Part shown: positions 19,401 to 26,892 of the stretch, piece by piece | How positions within the stretch are numbered: the first letter of the stretch is position 1 | Layout of the letters: each line of letters opens with the position of its first letter | Assembly (NCBI GenBank): GCA_938041505.1 | Contig: CALITC010000013.1 | Coordinates: forward strand, 1 to 61,969 | From: an uncultured Patescibacteria group bacterium | GTDB taxonomy: Bacteria; Patescibacteriota; JACMRA01 | Reading direction: 5' to 3' | DNA: 61,969 nt | Program-made: the position numbers and the translations under genes | The notes under the pieces: model-generated | Told to the model about the DNA's origin: nothing | Database searches by the model: none | Seen by the model: the letters and a program-made list of their open reading frames with translations, nothing else

Positions 19401-20689
19401 CTTGTATTTTGAGTAAAGCCAAGTTTATAAAAATCATTTTTACCAAAAGACCATACGTTACCATTATTAGTAACTGCAAATCCGGCTGTACCTGAGTGTT
19501 CTACCTCTACTACATTTGAGAGCGAAGGGATTTGAGTATAACTTTCAGCGTTTGTTATTGTACCAAGCCCTGCATCACCAACATTATTTGTTCCAGATGT
19601 ATACACATTACCATCTTTAATTGTTAATATATTTGCAGCCTGACCACCAATCTTGGAAATTCCTGTTGCAAGCGGTCCTCTACAAGGGTATGTTAGAGAT
19701 GACCCAATTGTGTTACCTCCGTTGTGTGTCTGACAATCTGTAAGAGGATTAGATGAATCTGTTCCTGCGGCCGCACCATTTATAGTACCCCAAACCCACA
19801 TATTACCATCTTTAATAACACGTGGTCCAAATCTGTTCTGATTAGCCATCGACTCGAATCCGGTCATATCTGATCCACCAGTATTTTTTAGCGTTGCTGG
19901 TGTACTCACAAATGGATCAGTAATGTCTTGACCTAATTGACCATTGAGGTTACCACCCCAGGTATACAATTTGGAATCTCCAGTACGAGCTAAAGCACCT
20001 CCATCCATACCTGAAATCTCCACCGCGTTATTAATTCCTGATACTAATACAGGAGTAATAGAATCATTAGTAGAGCCGTTACCCAACTTACCCTCAGATC
20101 CACTTCCCCATGCGTAAACCTCTCCAGCTTTGAGAGCATACATTCCAGATCCGGCACTTGAAATAGCGATATCTGAAATACCACTCAGCGCTTGAATTCT
20201 AACAGGGGTTTGATAGATACTCGTATCAGGGGTAATACCTAGTTGACCAAAGTCATTTCTTCCCCAAGCCCATACTGTTCCATCATTTTTCAGAGCAATC
20301 GCTGAGTTACCATTTTGAGCGGATAATGCCTTTGTAACACCTGTAATGCCATTCACCTGAACTGGAGATGAAAAACCTTCCAAGCTTACAGCAGTTCCCA
20401 TAATTCCGTTTGAGTTAGACCCACTCGCCCATAGCGTGCCATCACTTTTTGTAAATAAAGTATTATGCCTTCCTGCCGAGACAGAGCTAACACCTCCACC
20501 AGTGATATTAGCTAATGTCGGTGAAGGAATAATATCTGTAGTCCCCAGACCCTGATATACAGGATTTATCCTTGTCGCCCAGACATCAGTTGCAGAATTC
20601 ACTGTCAACGATCCTAAAGACGAAGAAATTAAAAATAAAAAAACACTAAAAATCGTCCACACCTTCTTACCTAAAACAAAAGTAGTCAT
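16484..20689 (-). CDS. Giant secreted RCC1-propeller / thrombospondin-type-3 protein with LPRTG anchor (1,401 residues)
   Basis: The N-terminal signal peptide is hydrophobic at residues ~10-30. Residues ~50-760 carry RCC1-type repeats (SAGRHNTLFTKSDG, LKNDGTVWAWGRNDFGQLG, WGSGSEGKLGNG), which form a beta-propeller. Two Cys-containing Ig-like modules (around VVCEDSISNQTASCTF and VSCQTVFVGVDTTCQF) alternate with thrombospondin type 3 calcium repeats (DSDGDGLSDADE, DTDGDGLPDSWE). The C-terminus has LPRTG (1361-1365), a transmembrane helix and RRK, a sortase sorting signal. The protein is likely displayed on the surface. It is a paralogue of the 1,680-residue protein beyond the tRNA genes. Confidence 0.9.
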   Translation of the reverse strand: MTTFVLGKKVWTIFSVFLFLISSSLGSLTVNSATDVWATRINPVYQGLGTTDIIPSPTLANITGGGVSSVSAGRHNTLFTKSDGTLWASGSNSNGIMGTAVSLEGFSSPVQVNGITGVTKALSAQNGNSAIALKNDGTVWAWGRNDFGQLGITPDTSIYQTPVRIQALSGISDIAISSAGSGMYALKAGEVYAWGSGSEGKLGNGSTNDSITPVLVSGINNAVEISGMDGGALARTGDSKLYTWGGNLNGQLGQDITDPFVSTPATLKNTGGSDMTGFESMANQNRFGPRVIKDGNMWVWGTINGAAAGTDSSNPLTDCQTHNGGNTIGSSLTYPCRGPLATGISKIGGQAANILTIKDGNVYTSGTNNVGDAGLGTITNAESYTQIPSLSNVVEVEHSGTAGFAVTNNGNVWSFGKNDFYKLGFTQNTSTGLINYEEVGAALSDCKFLHGGVNNFCITQNDELLSWGENVWGGLGQGDREANFTPRPVYTDASNTTRVGDVKQVSSSGRTTSILKNDGSVWVAGIDNQGALGNGPGGVADCEHFCEVTYFSSNSIAIDKISNHEISHMALDTDTGKAYYWGWNAFGSSGVDPNDPAFSANFNASDSAVETPIELPYTDVLDISVRNDRMTHILRDDGGNRTIYSAGANSNCSLGIGVDTASEPIFTAGATGIQALNVGGDAYALKTDNTVVRWGTNHTTNPICTPEVINGLSDITKITEKSAIDTNGDLYRLLFLNDSLFGVTGASADYYEFDNVSNVTDVTPRYIKGDIAEVVLESDIPGLNVVCEDSISNQTASCTFNVPANKVLPSNFLMAIGNATPGGSCVVDTAGLATCTGIPVTPEDGSQDVFAQISGGNKIDTGEDATVFDINNDTDNDGLTNFEELTITGTDPFDANSDNPNTPIDESLNTQNDGDEDYDDDAIRTQDEIRILQTNPNIADSDSVITTADEAGDGTDDGMEDYDSDGLSNFFELYVSFTNPFQDDSNSDGTLDGDEDSDGDGLNNSQEEAAGSNPYSVDSDGDGLSDADEVNIVLTDPDESDSNSTFTTADEANNGTNDGEEDFDGDGYITIDEINAGSDPHDINSIPFTVLQDEDIPNLLVSCQTVFVGVDTTCQFVLPASIILPDSTDARFIVTVGNIDMANASPTACVEGTGDLVTCTNVATVDTAAGEYPIRIAYDADNNLNTSDIAVQTLSGNFIDTGETSFLIDDTTDTDGDGLPDSWENEHGFDVDDSTNDNGADGDPDDDGLSNAEELLYGTDPNSADSDSDGLNDADEIFETRTDPNIADSDSAGTVANDAGNDTNDNLEDFDADGFDNATEIADGTDPLDPSDNATSRANASNNNSDNNSDSSNNSIGGVTLPRTGGMVMTGLLLGIGALFTIYTVSLRRKSVTPKIVNKDE

Positions 20690-20697
20690 AAACCTGT

Positions 20698-20725
20698 ATT
20701 ATATACCAAAAATAGAATAATTAAA
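20698..20725 (-). promoter_or_regulatory. Candidate promoter of the 1,401-residue gene (leaderless)
   Basis: TTTAAT, 16 bp, TATAAT, then 8 nt to the ATG at 20689. Another TATAAT lies about 35 bp upstream. Confidence 0.45.
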
Positions 20726-20769
20726 TTATTATACTCTAATAATAAGGTACTAATACAAACTTGGCAAGC

Positions 20770-20809
20770 AAAAAATACTCATAAAATATATTCTTATTTT
20801 ATGAGTATT
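20770..20809 (-). terminator. tRNA-Asp terminator
   Basis: A perfect 15-bp inverted repeat (AATACTCATAAAATA and its complement) with a 6-nt loop is followed by T residues on the minus strand, 3 nt past the CCA end. Confidence 0.85.
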
Positions 20810-20812
20810 CAA

Positions 20813-20890
20813 TGGCGCGACTGACGGGATTCGAACCCGCGACCTCCGCCGTGACAGGGCGGCGCTCTAAACCAGCTGAGCTACAATCGC
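20813..20890 (-). tRNA. tRNA-Asp (GTC)
   Basis: The minus strand folds into a complete cloverleaf: acceptor GCGATTG paired with CAGTCGC, anticodon stem CCGCC/GGCGG around loop CTGTCAC (anticodon GTC), and T-arm GCGGG-TTCGAAT-CCCGT. The discriminator is G73 and the CCA end is encoded. Confidence 0.95.
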
Positions 20891-20901
20891 TTATAAAAAG
20901 T

Positions 20902-20930
20902 AACATAATAAGAGTGGAAGTTCTTGTCAA
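20902..20930 (-). promoter_or_regulatory. tRNA-Asp promoter
   Basis: TTGACA, 17 bp, TATGTT, ending 11 bp before the tRNA 5' end. Confidence 0.75.
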
Positions 20931-20989
20931 GTTAATACGCAAAATCGAATAAGAGATAAATCAAAGATCTACTCTTCGTATAAAAGTAC

Positions 20990-21018
20990 TTGACAACATC
21001 TTTTAAAAAATATATAAT
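20990..21018 (+). promoter_or_regulatory. Initiator tRNA promoter (perfect consensus)
   Basis: TTGACA, exactly 17 bp, TATAAT, 15 bp before the tRNA. Confidence 0.85.
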
Positions 21019-21033
21019 TTAGAGGTTCTATAT

Positions 21034-21107
21034 CGCGGGATTGAGTAATGGCAGCTCATCTGGCTCATAACCAGATAGTCCAGGTTCGAATCCTGGTCCC
21101 GCCACCA
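21034..21107 (+). tRNA. tRNA-Met (CAT), probably initiator
   Basis: A cloverleaf with anticodon loop CTCATAA, T-arm CCAGG-TTCGAAT-CCTGG and encoded CCA. The first acceptor position is C and faces C72, so the 1-72 pair is unpaired as in bacterial initiators (usually C1-A72). The D-stem has A11-U24, the purine-11:pyrimidine-24 orientation typical of initiators. The anticodon stem keeps only two of the three G-C pairs of the classical initiator (29-41 is T-A). Confidence 0.85.
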
Positions 21108-21154
21108 AAAAAATCACATAAGTATTCTAAAAAGAATTTTTATGTGATTTTTTG
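21108..21154. terminator. Bidirectional terminator after the initiator tRNA
   Basis: AAAAATCACATAA ... TTATGTGATTTTT forms a long stem with A- and T-runs on both sides. It also overlaps the 3' end of the 51-residue minus-strand ORF. Confidence 0.8.
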
Positions 21155-21282
21155 ATGTCTTGTTTTTTCATAAATAACTTCTTACTAAAGATAAAGTATA
21201 GATTTAGCAAGATACCCAAGCAGGCCAATATCACAATTAATCTCATGTAATTATTCTGGTAGAATTCAGATAAAATACTCAT
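21127..21282 (-). CDS. 51-residue single-pass membrane protein
   Basis: An ORF of 51 codons begins 3 nt after the stop of the 1,680-residue giant. It has one clear transmembrane helix (RLIVILACLGILLNLYFIF, about residues 13-31) and a Lys-rich cytoplasmic tail. The tight spacing implies translational coupling with the giant exoprotein. No family is recognised. Its last codons lie inside the shared terminator hairpin. It may be an accessory for export or anchoring of its partner, which is conjecture. Confidence 0.5.
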   Translation of the reverse strand: MSILSEFYQNNYMRLIVILACLGILLNLYFIFSKKLFMKKQDIKKSHKNSF

Positions 21283-21285
21283 AAG

Positions 21286-24200
21286 CTACTTATTATCCTT
21301 AAAAACAATCATTTTTCTTCTAGAACTCACTAACAAACCAATTACTCCAACAGCCACAAAACTAGAACCAAGTAGCGATAAAATCTGCAAACCACCTGTC
21401 CGATTAGTATTATTCAAATTTGGTACCACATCTTCAACACCCCCCACACTCTCGTCATCTACGTTATCTGGATTTTGAGCAACAGGATCACCAGTAGGAC
21501 CTGTAAGCGGATTTTCAGAGGCGTTGAACGAACTCGTTTCAGAGAAAATTTCCTGTCTGTTAGTATAACCATCTCCATCAAAATCCTCATCTCCGTCATT
21601 AATTCCATTATCTCTCTCATCCACATTTTCTGTCCTTGAACTGTCTGAGTCGCCATTTGTAGGGTCAGTTAGCAATATCTCCGATTCATCTTTATCATTT
21701 ACCCCATCTCCGTCAGTATCAGCTCGTAAAGGATTAGTTCCAAAGTTAAATTCTTGAATGTTTGTAAAACCGTCGTCATCTGGATCGCCTTCACTCCCGT
21801 CGAATCCTTCTGCGTTACGCTCATCCAAATCAAAGCTAATCTCCCATGAGTCAGGTAAACCATCTCCATCTGAATCTGTAGCAAGAATCGCCGATATCCT
21901 AACACGCTCACCGGTATTTACACTTTGTTGTGAATTAATCTGACCATAAACAAACTGGAGCCCTTCAAAACTACCAGTTGGCACATTTGTACAATTGACA
22001 GTAACTCCTGAAGTCACACAAGTACCTCCTGGGATTGCGTTAGAAACCCCTAATTTAAACCCAGATGGCAAAAACTTATTCTGAGGCAAAGTAAAAGTAC
22101 AATCTGTACTTGAATTAATCAATCCTTCCTGGCAATACACTGTTAGTTCCTGAATATCCAATGAATCAAAAGTACTTCCAGGTGTTGCATTTACATTAAA
22201 AGGGTCAGTACCGGCAGCTATTTCGTCTCGATTATTAAAACCGTCTCCATCGAAGTCTTCCGCACCATCATTTACTCCATTCCCAGCATTATTTTCTGTC
22301 GTCCTAAGAGAGTTACTATCTCCGTTAGAGGGATCTGTGCTTAAGATAAGTATTTCGTCTCCATCACTTACCCCATCGCCATCAGTATCTGCAAGCCCAG
22401 GATTTGTGCCATTATTATATTCTTGTATGTTAGTTAAGCCGTCACCATCTGCATCACCACCAGCACCATCATTACCCACACCGCTATTAGGATTAAGTCC
22501 GAATTGAGATTCCCACGAATCAGGTAATCCATCATTATCTCCATCAGATTGCACAGACCCATTGATACGAACTCTTTCACCAGTATTAATTTTGGGATTA
22601 CTTCCTATTTGTACAAAGATAGTCTGTAAACTGCTTACATTTCCTGAAGGAACGGCATTACATTCAATAGAGCTGCCATTAATTGCACACACTGGAGAAT
22701 TCGAAGCAGAGCCTATCGTGACAGACAAAGTGCTGGTAACCTTTTTCCCTGCTGGTATGGTTGATCTACACGTTATTTGAGAATTAACCAAACCCTCACC
22801 ACAAAACCACACCATCTGTGGAATATCTATTGAACTGATCTCAGTCGATGGAGTACTAACCTGATCAAAAGGATTGGAGTTTCCTTGTATTTCTTCACCA
22901 TTATTAAAACCGTCTCCATCAAAATCTTCATTGTTGTCGCTAACGGAGTTGTTAGCCTCATTGGCTATAGTTCTTGCAGAATCTGAGTCAGCGTTGAGTG
23001 GGTCAGTTTTAAAATCACCAACCTCTAAGCCATCTCCTAAACCATCTCCGTCACTATCTAAGGTATTTGGATTTGTGCCATAAAAATATTCCTCTAGATG
23101 TGTTAAGTTATCCCCATCAGGATCCCCAAGCGGGCCGCTATTTCCTATAGCGGAATTTGGATTAAGCCCATATTGTATCTCCCACACATCTGGCAATCCA
23201 TCACCATCACTATCTTGCAAACCAACATCCAAGTCTTCCCCAGTGTCAATAGCACCTCCTACATTAATTTGAGCCAGAATATCTTGGGAGCCAACTAACG
23301 AGCCAACAGAAACATTGAGACAAGTTACAACTCTTGTTGTATTATTTAGCGCACAAGAACCGCCAAAAGCAGAATCACCCCCTGTTTTAAGCAAAAAATT
23401 TGCAGGTAATAGCTTATCGACAGGCAGATTAAAAACACAACTTGTTGAAGAATTACTTGAAGCTGAGCTACAATTAAATACCAGCTCAGGAATATCTGTA
23501 GCAGAGAGCACAGTTGCGGGTCTAGAATTAGAGTCAAATGGGTTACTACCATTATTAATTTCGTCAGAATTCGTAAAACCGTCTCCATCGAAATCTTCTG
23601 CACCATCGCTAATATTATTACCCGCTTCATTGATTACAGTCAGTCCAGAATCAGAGTCAGTTACAAGGGGATCGGTTAATAAGATATTGACTTCCACACC
23701 ATCTGATACAAAATCAAAGTCTGTATCTCCCTGCTGAGGATCAGTAAGATTGATGTACTCATTAATATTATTAAGTAAATCACCATCTGGATCTCCAGAT
23801 ACGTCAGATGGATCATTGGGGTCTAAGGAATATGTATTCTCCCAAGAGTCAGGCATACCATCTCCATCACTATCAAGTGCGTCAATCTGAACATCCTCAC
23901 CAGAATCCACAGCTGCAGAACCATCGATAACAACAAAGATGTCCTGAATTCCTGGAACAGAGCCAGTTGACACATTCTCGCAAAAGGCAATATTTCCAGC
24001 CTCAACACAACCACTGTTTACTACACCATTACCAATTTGCAATGCAAAACTCTCAGGAAGCCTTTCCCCTGGTGGAATATCAAACCTACACGTTGTAGAA
24101 GAATCTGTGACAGAAGTCTGACAAAAGACATTCAAACCAAATATATTAGTAATTGGTTCTAATAGATCACCTTTGACATAAGCAGTTGTGCCTCCAAGAG

Positions 24201-26328
24201 CCAAAGGAAGCTCAGAAACTTTTTCAATATAATAATACTGCGACGGGTTACTTCTATTCCAGCTCCACAACGAGCCATCAGTCTTTAGCGCAAACGCCCT
24301 ATCGAACATGAAACCAATTGATTCAACATCTTCTATTGCCAGCAATGCTGGTGTGGGCATAGGATTTAGCTGAGAAGAACCCAAAGCCTCCTCAGAACCC
24401 CAAACATACACTTCATCAGCTGAGGTAATAACACTGTATCCTTCAAAGTTGTGGTGAGAAAAAATATTCTCAGCCCCTACTATCCCAGTAACTTGAACAA
24501 AGGTGTTTTGCAGAGTATTACCTGTAGTGCCTCCTCCAAGCTGACCAGAATAGTTATTTCCTGTAGAATAGACACTACCTAAATCATCGACATAAGCACA
24601 AGAATACTCTGCACAAGCTACTGAACGAACTCCATTTGCTGTAACTTGAGGAATTATCGGGACCCCACCATTAAGGCCAGCCGTATGGGGATTATTCCCA
24701 TACACATACAGATCTCCAACCGCATCGATAGCATAGAGATTTTGTTGCCCTGCAACAATAGAAACAATATTATTAAGGCCCGATATCAGAACAGGCGAGT
24801 TACTGCCAGCTGGAGTATCCCCCCACTCATATACGGTACCTCCACTACTCAACGCAAAGGAACCGTAGTTGCTTCCAACAGCTTGAGTTATATTAGCCAA
24901 ACCGGGCACAGCAGTTGGATTAAGAGAATTGGCATTAGTTCCCAAGCCAAGCTGACCAGCAAAACCTAGACCACAACTAAGTAGCGACCCATCATTTTTT
25001 ACAATCAAGGTGTGAGTTTTACCACCACCCACACTAGTGTAATTCTGAGAATTTGCCGCTAAGAAATCACTTGAACCTGTAGCGGTGTTGGCGTATCCAA
25101 TATTATGAAAATGGTTGAATCCCCAACCAGAAAGCGTGCCATCTGATCTAGATACTTGAACAAAATCTCCTTTTACCGCAGCTAATTCGATAATGCCTGG
25201 GGTAAAAGTAATGACTGTTGGAGCAATTGACTCGCTCCAAGAGCTGTTTCCTGACTGTCCATGCAAATTACTTCCCCAAATCACAACATCACCTGCGTCA
25301 TCTACAACCAGACCGTTTGCACGACCAACCCCCAAACGCTCACGAGTGATTCCAGTATAAGTCGACCCTCCTGGCAAACCAACGACCTGCGCTGGATTCT
25401 CTGGATTAGAATTCCTAGATAAACCTTCTACTCTTCCCCATTCCCAAAGCGTGTCATCTGTTCTACTAACCAAGACATGCTCTCTTCCTGCGCGAATATG
25501 CTCAACATTCGTCAATGAAGCAATCAGAATAGGACTATTTGTGTCAGTGAAATTCCCTTGCCCTAATTGACCAAGACCACCAAAGCCCCACGAAAAAACA
25601 CCTCCACTGGCATCAAGAGCAACTGAGAAACCATCCCCTCCAGACACTTCAACAATGTTTGATAACCCTGTAGAAACCGGGAAATTCTTAGCAGTGTTGG
25701 TGCTATCACCAAGTTGGCCATAAAAGTTATTACCTGCAGCCAAGACAGTATTGTCGGACCTTAAAAAAAGCGTATGGTCTTCCCCAGGAGCGATATCGAT
25801 AACGTTAGATGCAAATACCTGCACCGGTGTTGCTTGATCAAGATTATTGTTTATCCCCAGTTGTCCATGTGTATTTTCACCCCAACCCCAAACGCTTCCA
25901 TTTGCAGTATCCAGAGCAAAAGCAAAATTATTCCCAGCATACACCTTATCAATACCCGACAGCGAAGGAATAAGTGTAGAGTCTTCTTGAGCGGTAAACG
26001 TACCAATTCCAAGCTGGCCATGATCATTCTGACCTGCCGCAAGTACAGTTCCATCAGCCCGAGCGACAAGAGAAAATCCTTCACCTCCCGCCACATTAGC
26101 TGTCGTACTCAACGACGGATACGGTCTTGGAGTAGTCTCTACAGAGATTAAATTATTACACATCGTCCCATAGTCATTATATCCGTATTGCATCCACAAA
26201 TTCTGCGCCGCAGAAGCATCTTCGTTATCAACCCTTCCTACTCCAACAAAAAATACAACACCCACCACTACAGTGATAAGTGAAACGAGCCCTAAGAAAA
26301 ATGCTCTTTTTTGTGCGTTGAGTATCAT
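21286..26328 (-). CDS. Giant secreted RCC1-propeller / thrombospondin-type-3 protein (1,680 residues)
   Basis: The signal peptide is hydrophobic at about residues 10-30. A YGYNDYGTMC stretch and a long series of RCC1 repeats follow to ~residue 720 (ARADGTVLAAGQNDHGQLG, WGWGENTHGQLG, SWGFGGLGQLG). After that come five cycles of an Ig-like Cys module (FCQTSVTDSSTTCRFDIP and relatives), each followed by TSP3 calcium repeats (DSDGDGMPDSWE, DTDGDGVSDGDE). The C-terminus shows NRTGG (1642-1646), a helix and RRK, a degenerate form of the LPRTG anchor of its paralogue. It is probably exposed at the cell surface. Confidence 0.9.
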   Translation of the reverse strand: MILNAQKRAFFLGLVSLITVVVGVVFFVGVGRVDNEDASAAQNLWMQYGYNDYGTMCNNLISVETTPRPYPSLSTTANVAGGEGFSLVARADGTVLAAGQNDHGQLGIGTFTAQEDSTLIPSLSGIDKVYAGNNFAFALDTANGSVWGWGENTHGQLGINNNLDQATPVQVFASNVIDIAPGEDHTLFLRSDNTVLAAGNNFYGQLGDSTNTAKNFPVSTGLSNIVEVSGGDGFSVALDASGGVFSWGFGGLGQLGQGNFTDTNSPILIASLTNVEHIRAGREHVLVSRTDDTLWEWGRVEGLSRNSNPENPAQVVGLPGGSTYTGITRERLGVGRANGLVVDDAGDVVIWGSNLHGQSGNSSWSESIAPTVITFTPGIIELAAVKGDFVQVSRSDGTLSGWGFNHFHNIGYANTATGSSDFLAANSQNYTSVGGGKTHTLIVKNDGSLLSCGLGFAGQLGLGTNANSLNPTAVPGLANITQAVGSNYGSFALSSGGTVYEWGDTPAGSNSPVLISGLNNIVSIVAGQQNLYAIDAVGDLYVYGNNPHTAGLNGGVPIIPQVTANGVRSVACAEYSCAYVDDLGSVYSTGNNYSGQLGGGTTGNTLQNTFVQVTGIVGAENIFSHHNFEGYSVITSADEVYVWGSEEALGSSQLNPMPTPALLAIEDVESIGFMFDRAFALKTDGSLWSWNRSNPSQYYYIEKVSELPLALGGTTAYVKGDLLEPITNIFGLNVFCQTSVTDSSTTCRFDIPPGERLPESFALQIGNGVVNSGCVEAGNIAFCENVSTGSVPGIQDIFVVIDGSAAVDSGEDVQIDALDSDGDGMPDSWENTYSLDPNDPSDVSGDPDGDLLNNINEYINLTDPQQGDTDFDFVSDGVEVNILLTDPLVTDSDSGLTVINEAGNNISDGAEDFDGDGFTNSDEINNGSNPFDSNSRPATVLSATDIPELVFNCSSASSNSSTSCVFNLPVDKLLPANFLLKTGGDSAFGGSCALNNTTRVVTCLNVSVGSLVGSQDILAQINVGGAIDTGEDLDVGLQDSDGDGLPDVWEIQYGLNPNSAIGNSGPLGDPDGDNLTHLEEYFYGTNPNTLDSDGDGLGDGLEVGDFKTDPLNADSDSARTIANEANNSVSDNNEDFDGDGFNNGEEIQGNSNPFDQVSTPSTEISSIDIPQMVWFCGEGLVNSQITCRSTIPAGKKVTSTLSVTIGSASNSPVCAINGSSIECNAVPSGNVSSLQTIFVQIGSNPKINTGERVRINGSVQSDGDNDGLPDSWESQFGLNPNSGVGNDGAGGDADGDGLTNIQEYNNGTNPGLADTDGDGVSDGDEILILSTDPSNGDSNSLRTTENNAGNGVNDGAEDFDGDGFNNRDEIAAGTDPFNVNATPGSTFDSLDIQELTVYCQEGLINSSTDCTFTLPQNKFLPSGFKLGVSNAIPGGTCVTSGVTVNCTNVPTGSFEGLQFVYGQINSQQSVNTGERVRISAILATDSDGDGLPDSWEISFDLDERNAEGFDGSEGDPDDDGFTNIQEFNFGTNPLRADTDGDGVNDKDESEILLTDPTNGDSDSSRTENVDERDNGINDGDEDFDGDGYTNRQEIFSETSSFNASENPLTGPTGDPVAQNPDNVDDESVGGVEDVVPNLNNTNRTGGLQILSLLGSSFVAVGVIGLLVSSRRKMIVFKDNK

Positions 26329-26347
26329 GTTTGTTTTTGTATTTTTT

Positions 26348-26383
26348 CCGCTGTTTTTAAGCGGTTATATACTATATAGTATA
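26348..26383 (-). repeat. Paired palindromes upstream of the 1,680-residue gene
   Basis: A hairpin CCGCT/AGCGG (26348-26364) lies in the leader. Next to it is a perfect 16-bp palindrome TATACTATATAGTATA (26368-26383) in the expected -10 zone. It could be an operator or simply a symmetric -10 region. Confidence 0.45.
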
Positions 26384-26399
26384 CCTCACCAAAAGAGTG

Positions 26400-26428
26400 T
26401 TGTCAAAGATTTAAAATCTCGGTATAAA
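26400..26428 (+). promoter_or_regulatory. Promoter of the DUF1761 gene (leaderless)
   Basis: TTGTCA, 17 bp, TATAAA, then 9 nt to the ATG at 26438. Confidence 0.65.
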
Positions 26429-26437
26429 ATCATTACT

Positions 26438-26848
26438 ATGTTCTCTCTTACAGATATTAATTTGTTACAAGTTTTGGGCGCTGGTGTTGTCTACATGATA
26501 ATTGGAATGTTATGGTATGGTCCCTTTTTTGGTAAAGCCTGGACTAAACTCAAAGGACTCAAAGACGAAGACCTTAGTGAAGCAGGGCCATCTTTTGCCT
26601 ACACATTCGTAGCCTCCTTAATCGGTTTACTCTTGCTTGCAATTCTACACAAAGCACTGGGGATTACCGAGGCTGGTGATGGTATTAGCTTAGGTATTAT
26701 TGCTGGATCTATATTTGCAGCCTACAAGTTCAATGATGTAGTATACGACAAACCAAGAAGAGACGGAATGCGCATGAAACTTTGGTTTCTTAATATCGGA
26801 TACATCATTATATCTTTAGCAATAGCTGGCTACATATTCACTTTGTAG
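26438..26848 (+). CDS. DUF1761 family membrane protein
   Basis: Four hydrophobic segments and the motif MIIGMLWYGPFFGKAWTKL near the N-terminus match DUF1761, whose function is unknown. It is 136 residues long. The frame extends further upstream across the divergent giant gene, but the promoter at 26400-26428 places the start at ATG 26438. It is convergent with rpiB, with a shared terminator between them. Confidence 0.85.
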   Translation: MFSLTDINLLQVLGAGVVYMIIGMLWYGPFFGKAWTKLKGLKDEDLSEAGPSFAYTFVASLIGLLLLAILHKALGITEAGDGISLGIIAGSIFAAYKFNDVVYDKPRRDGMRMKLWFLNIGYIIISLAIAGYIFTL

Positions 26849-26861
26849 AAATACTAAATTA

Positions 26862-26892
26862 AAAAAAATACTCCATATAGGGGTTATTTTTT
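26862..26892. terminator. Bidirectional terminator between DUF1761 and rpiB
   Basis: CTCC-ATATA-GGGG hairpin with a T-run on each strand. It shares the GGGGTTATTTTTT arm with the terminator at 11190-11217. The right side overlaps the rpiB stop region. Confidence 0.55.
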
